Of a stretch of DNA of 64,000 nt, positions 49,840-57,393 are shown piece after piece. Source of the DNA: Gemmatimonadota bacterium (GTDB lineage: Bacteria; Gemmatimonadota; Gemmatimonadetes; Longimicrobiales; Longimicrobiaceae); assembly GCA_028287185.1 (NCBI GenBank), contig JAQBQD010000217.1, positions 1-64,000 of the forward strand, in the 5' to 3' direction. Numbering within the stretch: position 1 is the first letter of the stretch; each line of letters starts with the position of its first letter. The notes under the pieces were generated by a model, which saw only the letters and a program-made list of their open reading frames with translations, was not told the DNA's origin and did no database searches. The position numbers and the translations under genes were made by a program.

Positions 49840-50516
49840 CTGGAGGTGGCCTTCCGCACCAGGGTGCGCAGCGAATCGGCGCTGACCGCCCCGAATACCT
49901 CCGTCTCCCCCACGAACAGCGTAGGCGTGCCCGCGAGTCCGAGCGAACGCGCCATCGCTGCGTCCGCCCGCACGCGCGCGGGCGCAGCCGTCCCCGCCAT
50001 GCAGGCGCCGAACCGCGCCAGGTCAGGCAGGCCCGCGCGCGACGCGAACCGGTGCCAGTCTGCGCCGGGAATGCTGTCCTGGGCGGCGAACAGCAGGTCG
50101 TGCATCACCTCCCCGCGGCCCTGCTCCGAGGCGCACTCGAAGGCGACCGCCGCGTCGAAGGCGTGGGGATGGATCGCTTCCAGCGGGTAGTGGTGGTACG
50201 CGAGCGCGACGCGGCCCTGCTCCTCCCTGAGCACCTGCCGCAGCGCCGGTTCCACTCCGCGGCAGGCGGGGCACTGGAAGTCGGCGAATTCCACGATCGT
50301 CATGGCGGGCCGGGCGAGGGAGGCGGCAGACCGGAACGCGGTGCCGGCGAGCTGCTGCCGCAGACCGGGATCTGTGATTCGGCGCGTGGGCGCCGGCGCA
50401 CTCCCGGCCGCGCCGAAGCGCTCCGGAAAGAACTCGCGGCCGAGCAGAAGCCCGCTCACGCCCACGGCGGCCAGGACGCCCAGGACGACGAGCGCGTCGA
50501 GAACCCGCGGCGTCAT
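49836..50516 (-). CDS. DsbA-like thiol-disulfide protein with membrane anchor
   Basis: A 226-residue protein from ATG 50516. It begins with a membrane segment (LDALVVLGVLAAVGVSGLLL), then a thioredoxin-fold domain with the active site CPAC in ADFQCPACRG. A DsbA-like helical insertion and the cis-proline loop GTPTLFVG follow. It matches the DsbA/FrnE-type (thioredoxin_4) family and should act in the periplasm to form or isomerise disulfides. It overlaps the thioredoxin-like gene upstream (ATGA) and the permease downstream (GTGA). The likely substrate in this operon is the six-cysteine peptide. Confidence 0.82.
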   Translation of the reverse strand: MTPRVLDALVVLGVLAAVGVSGLLLGREFFPERFGAAGSAPAPTRRITDPGLRQQLAGTAFRSAASLARPAMTIVEFADFQCPACRGVEPALRQVLREEQGRVALAYHHYPLEAIHPHAFDAAVAFECASEQGRGEVMHDLLFAAQDSIPGADWHRFASRAGLPDLARFGACMAGTAAPARVRADAAMARSLGLAGTPTLFVGETEVFGAVSADSLRTLVRKATSR

Positions 50517-51169
50517 CGGGACGGCACGCTGGCGGACGCGTTCCCCACCGGCGGGACCTCGGCCCGGCTGGCCCGGACCCAGGCCCGCATCTTGTCGGCG
50601 CCCGCGACCACGGCGATCACATGGTCGGGCGCCACGCCGATCTCGGACCGGCCCAGCGCCACGTCGCGCTCCAGCAGGACCCACTGGGGCACGGACGTGG
50701 AGTGGCTTCTGTTGCGCCAGATGTACGCGACCGCGTCGGTGTTCAGCCAGTTGCCGCCGGCGGAGACCTCGTGAAAGGGCCCCACCCGGTTCAGCAGGCC
50801 CAGGCCGTCGGCCACCTGGTCGTCCAGCGCGACGCCCACCAGGCGCAGCGTCAGGCCCTGTGCCGCCGCCCGCCGTGCCAGCTCGGCCTTCATGGCCCGC
50901 ACGGCGGGCACGAAATCCGGGTTGCGGGTGCCGATGCACTCCGACGTGGCGATCAGCACGGCCACCAGCTCGCGGTGCCTGGTTCCGGGCCTGAGCTGGA
51001 TGCCGGGCAGCTCCGATCCCGACGGCAGCACCTGGTTGAGCACGGCGCGCGAGAGCCGCGCGTGCACCTGTCCGTCCGCCAGCTCCCGATGCGCGCCGAC
51101 CGCCAGCACGCCGAGGGCGGCGGCGCACATCACGCCCGTCACGCCCCACGATTCCCAGGGCCGTTTCAT
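50513..51169 (-). CDS. Thioredoxin-fold-like exported protein, single cysteine
   Basis: A 218-residue protein from ATG 51169 (MKRPWESWGVTGVMCAAALG). An N-terminal membrane segment or signal anchor is followed by a thioredoxin-like fold: the strand LVAVLIATSECIGTRNPDF, then AQGLTLRLVGVALDD. Only one cysteine (SEC) sits where a CxxC would be. The C-terminal part has a strand with SVPQWVLLERD and ends in a variable tail. Without a CxxC it is not a standard oxidoreductase; it may be a chaperone or redox sensor partner. It is coupled to both neighbours by 4-base overlaps. Confidence 0.6.
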   Translation of the reverse strand: MKRPWESWGVTGVMCAAALGVLAVGAHRELADGQVHARLSRAVLNQVLPSGSELPGIQLRPGTRHRELVAVLIATSECIGTRNPDFVPAVRAMKAELARRAAAQGLTLRLVGVALDDQVADGLGLLNRVGPFHEVSAGGNWLNTDAVAYIWRNRSHSTSVPQWVLLERDVALGRSEIGVAPDHVIAVVAGADKMRAWVRASRAEVPPVGNASASVPSR

Positions 51170-52191
51170 CGCGGCTGCCTCCGCGGGCCGGCGACGCGCC
51201 ACACGGTGGCGGCGCCCGTCGCCTGGTCCAGCGAGATCGCCCGGTCGCCGCCGAGCGCCGTGAGCCATCCCGGAAGGTCGTCCTGCCGCCCCAGCTCGGC
51301 GCCCGACCCGGACGCGATGGTCCTCGACTCGACGCGGCGGTTCGCCGAACCCTGTCCTGGAAGGCGGAATCCGTGCTGAACGAGGAGCGAACCCGGACGG
51401 ATCGACGTGACGGAGAGCAGCACGTGGGATCCGTCGCGCGGCGATACGATGCTGATCCGACCCTCTCCCGCGTCGAGCACTGGCTGCGCCTGCACCCCGG
51501 AAAGGCGCCGGCTCCAGAGCAACCGTCCCGATTCGCCGTAGCTTCGGAGGTCGCCCGAAAGGCTCGTTGCCACGATCACCTGCCGCTCGGCCACGGAGCA
51601 GAAGATCTGCCCTTGCGAGAGCGCCTCGCGCCGCCGGGCCGATCCCGCACCGAACTGCTGGCCGAAGCTGCCCGCCGGCGCGCCTGCATCGCTGTAGACC
51701 GTGACCGGGTGCTCCGCCCCCGGTCGGTAGACGTAGACGCGGCCGCTCATGGCGCAGATGCCGTCGGCCCCGTCTTCCACCGGGAACGACCCCGCGTCGC
51801 GCAGGCCCGTTCCGGCTGGCGTGAAACGGAAGACGCGGCGCACGGAAGGGTCCAGCACCAGCAGCCGTCCTCCGTGGTCCACCGCGAGTGCCAGCGGGAC
51901 GTAGACCGAAGCGGGAAGCGGAACCTCGGCGGCCGTCAGCGTGCCGCCGCGCACCTCCAGCCTGACGAGCCTGCGGTCCGGCATCCTGAGCGCGAACACG
52001 TGCCCTCCCGCCTGGACGGCGGGGTGGTCGAGGTAGCGCGATGCGTCGGCAGGCGATCGGCCAGGGAGGGCGGCGATCCGTACCAGTGTGATCGGCGGCT
52101 GGGGCGCAGCCTGCGCCTGGCTGCCCGGCCCTGGCGAAACGGCGGCGGACAGGGCCGCGGTCAGCACCAGGCCCAAACACACTTTAGGCAT
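51166..52191 (-). CDS. Exported beta-propeller protein
   Basis: A 341-residue protein from ATG 52191 (MPKVCLGLVLTAALSAAVSP), with a signal peptide. The body has repeated strand blades with hydrophobic-x-hydrophobic and aromatic patterns: AGGHVFALRMPDRRLVRLEV, LAVDHGGRLLVLDPSVRRVF, ICAMSGRVYVYRPGAEHPVT, SVAERQVIVATSLSGDLRSY and ISIVSPRDGSHVLLSVTS. This resembles the six-bladed propellers (BF3164-type) that accompany small exported peptides in Bacteroidetes. It overlaps the thioredoxin-like gene by 4 bases. A direct role in binding the six-cysteine peptide is inferred. Confidence 0.7.
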   Translation of the reverse strand: MPKVCLGLVLTAALSAAVSPGPGSQAQAAPQPPITLVRIAALPGRSPADASRYLDHPAVQAGGHVFALRMPDRRLVRLEVRGGTLTAAEVPLPASVYVPLALAVDHGGRLLVLDPSVRRVFRFTPAGTGLRDAGSFPVEDGADGICAMSGRVYVYRPGAEHPVTVYSDAGAPAGSFGQQFGAGSARRREALSQGQIFCSVAERQVIVATSLSGDLRSYGESGRLLWSRRLSGVQAQPVLDAGEGRISIVSPRDGSHVLLSVTSIRPGSLLVQHGFRLPGQGSANRRVESRTIASGSGAELGRQDDLPGWLTALGGDRAISLDQATGAATVWRVAGPRRQPR

Positions 52192-52281
52192 GGAAGCTCG
52201 CGAGATGGGTGGAGGAGGCAGGATGCTGCGGAGTACGCTTCGAGGCAGGATCCGCAAATGTTCAAGGTCGACCGACTTCAA

Positions 52282-52298
52282 GGCCCCGCGATGGGGCC
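52282..52298 (-). terminator. Hairpin between six-cysteine peptide and beta-propeller gene
   Basis: GGCCCC (52282-52287) and GGGGCC (52293-52298) form a 6-bp stem with a 5-base loop, extendable to 8 bp with a G-T pair. It starts 11 bases after the peptide stop. It could let the peptide be made in excess over the downstream genes. Confidence 0.4.
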
Positions 52299-52309
52299 CT
52301 GGGGGTCGT

Positions 52310-52522
52310 TCATTGTGCGCATGCCCCATCCGCGCAGATGTTGGCGAACGGCGTGGCGCTGAGCGAGCACGACCTGCCGCCGCCGAAGTCGCACGTGCTC
52401 GACGAACTGCACTTGGTGTTGCTGCACGTGGCCGCGCGCGCCTTGGACGGCAGCAGCAGCGTGCCGCCGACCAGGACGATGAACGTGGACAGGGTAAGCA
52501 GCAGGATTCTCAGACGGGTCAT
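52310..52522 (-). CDS. Exported six-cysteine peptide
   Basis: A 70-residue protein from ATG 52522 with a strong SD (AAAGGAG, 7-10 bases upstream). It begins with an N-terminal signal peptide (MTRLRILLLTLSTFIVLVGG, likely cleaved after ARA). The mature peptide has about 40 residues with six cysteines in the pattern C-x4-C-x5-C-x7-C-x10-C-x5-C, a spacing suited to three disulfides. It is the first gene of a five-gene operon including a DsbA-like protein, which would suit disulfide formation. It is not similar to any peptide family I recognise; a toxin, signal or structural peptide are all possible. Confidence 0.65.
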   Translation of the reverse strand: MTRLRILLLTLSTFIVLVGGTLLLPSKARAATCSNTKCSSSSTCDFGGGRSCSLSATPFANICADGACAQ

Positions 52523-52821
52523 CGGGGTTCTCTCCTTTGAAGGGTAAAGACCTGCCTCGAAGCAGTTCCGGTATGAACGTGGCGGCGGCCGGCGAGCGTG
52601 CCACGGCTCGGCGGTCCATGAGCAGCCGCGGCGCGCCCGTCGGGCATCTCGACCCGCTCCAGGCAGCACCGAAGTGGCCATCGCAGAATGCGTTTGCCTT
52701 CCTGCCGGTCCGGTCAGATAGTAGCGCTCCAAATAAACGGCGGCAAGTAAGCTATTTCGGCACACGTGGACAAGTGGGGGGGAAGTGCCTACGCTTCCAT
52801 TGTTTATGCCGCGACGAGTGT
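52523..52821. other. Intergenic stretch upstream of the six-cysteine peptide
   Basis: About 300 bases, partly AT-rich near 52,700-52,800, ending at the duplicated backbone fragment. It should contain the promoter of the leftward peptide operon. No gene is visible and no clear promoter was found by eye. Confidence 0.35.
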
Positions 52822-53091
52822 GGGCGAGACCAGCGGGCCAGGCGCCGGCCCCGTCGTCTGCGCACCCAGGGCCGCCGCGGGCCGGGTCGCGGCCGGCGCT
52901 CCGTGGGGCCCCCGCCGAGGATCACCAGGTCAACACGAAAAGCGCGCCGACCACCAGGCGGTGCCCTCCAGCGCCGAGAAGAGACCGGACGAGCGACGGC
53001 AGGTTTCGCGGGGACGGTGCGCGGCTCGCCCAGCACGACCTGCCCGAAGTCGTTCCCGTTCCCCGCGTCCAGCCAGGACACCACGCTCCAC
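52822..53091 (-). repeat. Chimeric duplicate of backbone segments from the PRTRC operon
   Basis: Positions 52822-53015 match 54181-54375 closely by eye (the N-terminal part of the 222-residue gene at 53737-54405, here broken by a missing base and an early stop). Positions 53019-53091 match 55035-55107 with one mismatch (part of the PRTRC ThiF gene). The two fragments are adjacent here but 660 bases apart in the originals. This is thus a deletion-derived partial duplicate, in the same orientation. It is a non-functional remnant marking a junction of the backbone and island B. Confidence 0.75.
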
Positions 53092-53291
53092 CTCCCACGG
53101 AGGCGGAGGTCTTTCGCAAGGCCGTGGACCAGTCGCGCCGGCGAAAGCTGATGCCCCTGGCGAAGTCCGGCTTCGGCGGCTTCTTCCGCGTGATCCGCCG
53201 ACGGTCGGCCCCGGCGGATCCGGGAGCGGCGGTTCGGAACCCGCACTCTCCGATGCCGCCCGGCCCAGCGGGTTTGCCACCGAAATGCCTG

Positions 53292-53882
53292 CTATTGGCG
53301 GATACCCGCCACGCAGTCTTCGTCGTCGGGCGGGTCGGCTGCGCCGTAGTGGAGGCGGGTCAGCGCGGGCGCCGCGTTGGGACGCAGCTCCAGCACGAAC
53401 ACGTTGCTGTATGCCTCCTTGCACAGGTCACCCATCTGAGGGCCGCCGAGCGCGCGGATGATGCGGGGGATGGTGGTCTGGTGGCCCACCACGAGCACCG
53501 TCTGGCCGGCGAACCTGCCCCGGATGAGCCGCGCGATGTCTGTCGCATTGCGGTTTCCCTTGCCCTGCGTACGCACGACCACCGGCTGGATACCCAGGCT
53601 CTCGGCCGTGAATGCCGCCGTCTCACGCGTGCGCCGGAATTGGGTGATGATGACGGCCCTAACGTCGTATCCCTTCACCGCGTGAAAGAGCTGACTCGCC
53701 CGGACCTGCCCTTCGGCGGTGAGGTGGGGGTTGAGTTCAAGCGGATTGTCGGTGCGCTTCTCCGCGTGACGCACCAGGATCACGCGCGTTGCGGCCGAGC
53801 GGCTCGCAGCCGGCCGACGCTGTGCGACGAGCGGCGATTGGAAGCCGAACATGAGCATCAGCAGCAGGAACCAGCGGCGCAT
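53292..53882 (-). CDS. Exported histidine-phosphatase family protein
   Basis: A 196-residue protein. ATG 53882 (MRRWFLLLMLMFGFQSPLV) follows GAGG six bases upstream and opens a signal peptide. The phosphatase core has the RHG-type motif VRHAEKRTD, the QFRRTRETA arginine block, and the second histidine in VVGHQTTIPRII. This is the SixA/phosphoglycerate mutase-like fold. Its C-terminus ends in DDEDCVAGIRQ. It is flanked by duplicated backbone fragments. Its first about 145 bases overlap the 3' part of the 222-residue gene in another frame. Substrate is unknown. Confidence 0.75.
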   Translation of the reverse strand: MRRWFLLLMLMFGFQSPLVAQRRPAASRSAATRVILVRHAEKRTDNPLELNPHLTAEGQVRASQLFHAVKGYDVRAVIITQFRRTRETAAFTAESLGIQPVVVRTQGKGNRNATDIARLIRGRFAGQTVLVVGHQTTIPRIIRALGGPQMGDLCKEAYSNVFVLELRPNAAPALTRLHYGAADPPDDEDCVAGIRQ

Positions 53883-54405
53883 CCGGAGCCTCACGTCTGC
53901 GGGGAAAAAGGATGTTTCCCTCCGCAAAAGCAGGAACCGGACCTTCACGGTCGCGCGAACGGCACACGGGATGGACCTGCGCCATGACCAAATCGGTGAG
54001 CGCCCGCCGCGCGGCGATGTACGTGCGGACGCGGAGGGTCCGGAGTTCGTAGATGGCGCTGTCGTCTGCGCTGGAGCGGAGAGCGCGTGCCTCGGCGAGG
54101 CGGATGAGCACGTCGTACCGTGACAGGAGGTTGTCCAGCGCGACGGCCTCGTCAGCGGTGCCCGGCACCCCTTCGAGAGCGGGCGAGACCAGGACGCCGG
54201 GTGCCGGCCCCGTCGCCCGCGCATCCAGGGACGCCCCGGGCCGGGTCGCGGCCGGTGCTCCGTGGGGCCGCCCGCCGAGGATCACCAGGGTCGACACGAA
54301 AAGCGCACCGACCACCAGTCGGTGCCCTCCGGCGCCGAGAACAGCCTGGACGAGCGACGGCAGGTTTCGTGGGGAAGGAGGGGGATCAGGTGTCGGGTCG
54401 CTCAC
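53737..54405 (-). CDS. Membrane protein at the end of the PRTRC operon, 3' end probably displaced
   Basis: A 222-residue frame from GTG 54405, overlapping the upstream gene's stop by 4 bases (GTGA). An N-terminal segment (LGAGGHRLVVGALFVSTLVI) is membrane-like. A linker and a helical region follow (AVALDNLLSRYDVLIRLAEA, RTYIAARRALTDLVMAQVHP). After about residue 142 the text becomes low quality and overlaps the phosphatase gene in another frame, so the true C-terminus was probably lost at an island junction near 53,980. The N-terminal 65 residues have a broken duplicate at 52822-53015. Confidence 0.5.
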   Translation of the reverse strand: MSDPTPDPPPSPRNLPSLVQAVLGAGGHRLVVGALFVSTLVILGGRPHGAPAATRPGASLDARATGPAPGVLVSPALEGVPGTADEAVALDNLLSRYDVLIRLAEARALRSSADDSAIYELRTLRVRTYIAARRALTDLVMAQVHPVCRSRDREGPVPAFAEGNILFPRRREAPDAPLVPAADAHVRLPIAARRTASAGCEPLGRNARDPGASRGEAHRQSA

Positions 54406-54680
54406 GGTCGGGGTGCTCCAGCGCGGTCGGGCGAGAGAGGGTGATCCGCGCGGCTCCGGCAGGGCATCGCCGCAGGGCGCAGGCACTGCACGCCGTGGAG
54501 CAGCGCGGACGGGATGCGGGCGACGTGCCCCAGACTCTCGAAGTCGCGCCACACGGCCACCGTCAGCCGTTCGCCTCCGTCCCGCTCCGGCGGGTTGCGG
54601 GCGACCACCACGCCGCGGTCGCGCTCGGTCCAGGCGACCCGGTCGCCGGTGTCCAGCGGCTGGTTCCTCACGTTGATCAC
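54402..54680 (-). CDS. Small hypothetical protein of the PRTRC operon
   Basis: A 92-residue protein from GTG 54680, immediately after the ThiF stop (TGAGTG). The first half (VINVRNQPLDTGDRVAWTER and GERLTVAVWRDFESLGHVAR) looks like a small beta-rich domain. The second half has a cysteine-containing tail with CLRPAAMPCRSR. No family is recognised. Tight coupling with ThiF upstream and the membrane protein downstream puts it in the PRTRC operon. Confidence 0.55.
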   Translation of the reverse strand: MINVRNQPLDTGDRVAWTERDRGVVVARNPPERDGGERLTVAVWRDFESLGHVARIPSALLHGVQCLRPAAMPCRSRADHPLSPDRAGAPRP

Positions 54681-55505
54681 TCAGGCGGCCAGGGGCAGGA
54701 GCGGGGCGGGGGTGCTCGCGCCCGTGGTACCCCGGCCGCCCACGGCGGGACCGTCCGCCATCATCTGCGCCCACTGCTCGGGATCGACGGGGATCGGCTG
54801 CGTCGTCCCCTCGGCGAGGTTGAGGAAGAGCCCGTGGTGGCTGAGCTCCCCGTGCCGGAAGAGCTGCCCCAGCAGGTACAGCATGTGGTAGGCGAGGACG
54901 TGGTTGGTGAACGGTGCCTGGCGGGCCAGCGCTTCCGCCGCTGAGCACGAAGGGCCCGCCTCTTCCCGCCCCGGCGCGACCACGTCCGGAAGCAGCTCCG
55001 CGACGGTGGGAAGGCGCATCTCGCCGCCGCCCCCGCGCGGCTCGCCCAGCACGACCTGCCCGAAGTCGTTCCCGTTCCCCGCGTCCAGCCAGTACACCAC
55101 GCTCCACGCCCGCCGCGACGACTCCGCCAGCATGGCGCGGGCGGCGCGGCTGTCCACGCACCCGACCACGATGTGGTAGCCCGTCAGCTCGTCGTCGGCC
55201 GCGACGAAGTGCGGGCTGGCCGACCAGTCGAGGCCCCAGAACCAGTTCAGCCGGGTGATCAGCACCTCGGCCTTGTTGCGCCCGACCTCGTGCAGGCTGA
55301 AGGGCTGCCGCACGCAGTTGGACTCGCTCACGGTGTCCCCGTCCGCCAGCGTCACCTTGAGCCCGCCGGGGTGGCCCAGCGCGCGCATCGCCTGGTGCAG
55401 GTACGGGAGGCCGCTCGCGAACGCCGCGCCCCTCCCGCCGGCTCCCACCACCAGCATCTTGACCGGCCCTTCCAGCAGTCGCGGTGAGATCCGGTGGGTC
55501 TTCAT
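54681..55505 (-). CDS. PRTRC system ThiF-family protein
   Basis: A 274-residue protein from ATG 55505 (MKTHRISPRLLEGPVKML), overlapping the PRTRC-B stop by 4 bases. It is an E1-like/ThiF Rossmann fold: glycine-rich LVVGAGGRGAAFASGL, then VTLADGDTVSESNCVRQPF, then GRNKAEVLITRLNWFWGLD, and VVGCVDSRAARAML. A cysteine in GPSCSAAEALARQ could be the adenylated-partner acceptor. ThiF-family enzymes adenylate and thiolate a small protein's C-terminus; the PRTRC substrate is unknown. A 73-bp piece of this gene is duplicated at 53019-53091. Confidence 0.88.
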   Translation of the reverse strand: MKTHRISPRLLEGPVKMLVVGAGGRGAAFASGLPYLHQAMRALGHPGGLKVTLADGDTVSESNCVRQPFSLHEVGRNKAEVLITRLNWFWGLDWSASPHFVAADDELTGYHIVVGCVDSRAARAMLAESSRRAWSVVYWLDAGNGNDFGQVVLGEPRGGGGEMRLPTVAELLPDVVAPGREEAGPSCSAAEALARQAPFTNHVLAYHMLYLLGQLFRHGELSHHGLFLNLAEGTTQPIPVDPEQWAQMMADGPAVGGRGTTGASTPAPLLPLAA

Positions 55506-56203
55506 CGGTTCAGCCATGATTCCAGCCTCTCGTGGGCGGGCACCAGCCAGCGTGCGGGGAAGCGGGGCAGGGTGCGCAGGTCGGTGAGCATCGCGGCGTA
55601 CCCGAACGGGTGCCGCGAGAGGTGCGCGTGGTGCGCCGTGGTGAACGCCGTGTCCCAGAACGCGGCCTCCCACGCCTCGATGCAGTCCGCGGGCTGCCCC
55701 TGCGGGATGGGCATGCTCCCCATGCAGAGCCATCCCGTCGTGTAGACGTTCCAGAGGGGGGCGTGGTAGAGTGGGGCACGGGCGCCCGGCACCCCGCGGC
55801 AGGCGAGCGCGCGCACCCGCAGCCTGCGCTTCTGCGCGTGGAAGACGAGCGCGGGCATGGCGACCGTCTGCAGGCTGTGCTCCGCGAGCGGCCCCGTCCT
55901 GGAGAAGAACGGCGTGCGGGGGCCGGCCGGCGACCACCAGATCGCCTCCCGTTCGCCGCTGGCCAGGAGGCGCCGGTGAACGACGCTGAGCGCGCGCACG
56001 GGGTCCTGGCGGAGCACGCGGGCCAGGAATGCCGCGTCCACCGCGCGGCCCGCGCCGTACTCCGGGCCGTTCGGCCCTTCCACGATCCGCCGCGCTTCCA
56101 GGTACGTCTTGGCGCCTCCGCTCCCGCTGCCGCGGTAGAGGAGGATCGCTTCCTCCAGCTGGAGAGAAAGGTCGGCGCCGGTGCTGACGTGGGTTTCGAT
56201 CAT
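55502..56203 (-). CDS. PRTRC system protein B
   Basis: A 233-residue protein from ATG 56203 (MIETHVSTGADLSLQLEEAI). The pattern of an N-terminal strand and YRGS region, a WSPAGPRTPFF block, then VPGARAPLYHAPLWNVYTTG and a C-terminal helical half is the PRTRC-B family. Its function is unknown, but PRTRC genes travel together on plasmids and integrative elements with ParB-like and ThiF-like proteins. It overlaps ThiF downstream by 4 bases and is 9 bases from the F-like gene upstream. Confidence 0.85.
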   Translation of the reverse strand: MIETHVSTGADLSLQLEEAILLYRGSGSGGAKTYLEARRIVEGPNGPEYGAGRAVDAAFLARVLRQDPVRALSVVHRRLLASGEREAIWWSPAGPRTPFFSRTGPLAEHSLQTVAMPALVFHAQKRRLRVRALACRGVPGARAPLYHAPLWNVYTTGWLCMGSMPIPQGQPADCIEAWEAAFWDTAFTTAHHAHLSRHPFGYAAMLTDLRTLPRFPARWLVPAHERLESWLNR

Positions 56204-56212
56204 CGGCCTGTC

Positions 56213-57223
56213 TTAGAGGAGGTCCTGGATGGCGCGGACCAGGTGCTGGCCCAGTGCGAGGGTGCGAAGCACGCGGCGCAGGTGGCGGAGCGACGCCGCC
56301 AGCCGCGCGGGCGACCGGGTGTCCACCAGGTGCACGGCGTGCGGCGGAGGGCCGAACCCGCTGTTCATGGACTGCTCCTGCATCTCGTCGTAGGCGTGCC
56401 GGACGGCGTCGTCCGCGTCCTGGGTGAGGAGCACGGCCGCCGAGTCGTAGCCGTCCTCGCTGCTGCGGATGCGGTCCAGGGCCGCTGCCCGCCGGAGCGG
56501 GCGGGCGCGGCGGCGGGTGGAGAGAAGCCCGGCCGCGCTGCGCCGCACGGGACCCGCGGGAAGGGCGCGGAGGCCCTCCAGCAGGGCGGCGCGCCCGCGC
56601 AGGTCCGCGGACAGGTCGCGGACGAACTCCTGGGCGGCCTGGAACTCCTGCACCCGCTCCAGCGTCAGCCGGCGCTCCTCCTCGTCGTCGTCTTCCACGC
56701 TCTCCACGCATTCCACCCACCACGCCGCCACCCAGTCCAGGTCGTCGGGGACGAAGACGTGGACCACACGTCCCAGTCCCGTCCGGAGCGCCGCCGCCAC
56801 GACGGCCGCGGCCTTCTCGCCCCAGCGGCGGCATACGGCTCCCAGCGAAAGGACGGAGCAGGTATCCACCTCCACCAGCACGGCGAAGCACGCCTCGTCG
56901 CCGGGCCTGGCGGGCTCCTCGCACAGCTCGGTCAGGTCGGCCCAGAGCCTGAGCGTCAGGTGCACCTCCATCCCGTCGCCGGCACGCGCCAGGCTCCGGG
57001 CCGAGTGGCGGGCCCAGCCCCTTCCGACCAGCTCGGTGGGGAGAGCGTCGTCCCGCGCCCGGTCCGCGCCCGTGAGCACGCCCGCCCGTACGAGCGGGGC
57101 GGCCAGCCGTGCGAAGTCCGCCTGCGTCTCGGGCGCGTGCCGGCGAAGGACGAGAGGGATGCCGTCCAGCGCGGGGAGCCGAGGCGTGGCGCCGGGCGCT
57201 AGCAGGGCGGCGGAAGGGGCCAC
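56213..57223 (-). CDS. PRTRC system protein F-like (copy 2)
   Basis: A 336-residue protein. GTG 57223 (VAPSAALLAPGATPRLPALD) is preferred because the longer upstream reading is low-complexity and would overlap the 64-residue gene by 175 bases. The family marks shared with the gene at 57390-58397 are an ALDG(I)PLVLxR start, a LRLWADLTELC block, a VEVDTCSVLSLG strand, an FVPDDLDWVAAWW region and a C-terminal basic helical part. It is a divergent paralogue; the cassette thus has two F-like genes. Function is unknown. Confidence 0.7.
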   Translation of the reverse strand: MAPSAALLAPGATPRLPALDGIPLVLRRHAPETQADFARLAAPLVRAGVLTGADRARDDALPTELVGRGWARHSARSLARAGDGMEVHLTLRLWADLTELCEEPARPGDEACFAVLVEVDTCSVLSLGAVCRRWGEKAAAVVAAALRTGLGRVVHVFVPDDLDWVAAWWVECVESVEDDDEEERRLTLERVQEFQAAQEFVRDLSADLRGRAALLEGLRALPAGPVRRSAAGLLSTRRRARPLRRAAALDRIRSSEDGYDSAAVLLTQDADDAVRHAYDEMQEQSMNSGFGPPPHAVHLVDTRSPARLAASLRHLRRVLRTLALGQHLVRAIQDLL

Positions 57224-57393
57224 GCCATCGGCAGGGGAGCGGCGGCGGCGAGGGCGGCCCGCACGCGCTCGCCCAGGTGCTGGTGCCGCGGCGACTCCAG
57301 CGCGGCGCGAAGCGCCACCTGGCCGGGCGGGACGTGGTTCGGATCCTTCCATCGTTCCAGCTCTTCGAGTAGGCATCGCACGTCGTTGGTCAT
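57199..57393 (-). CDS. Small hypothetical protein within the PRTRC cassette
   Basis: A 64-residue frame from ATG 57393 (MTNDVRCLLEELERWKDPNH), overlapping the stop of the upstream F-like gene by 4 bases (ATGA) and the next F-like gene by 25 bases. It is helical (VALRAALESPRHQHLGERVR) with a proline-rich C-terminus. The coupling by ATGA is the main evidence that it is real. No family is recognised. Confidence 0.5.
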   Translation of the reverse strand: MTNDVRCLLEELERWKDPNHVPPGQVALRAALESPRHQHLGERVRAALAAAAPLPMAWPLPPPC

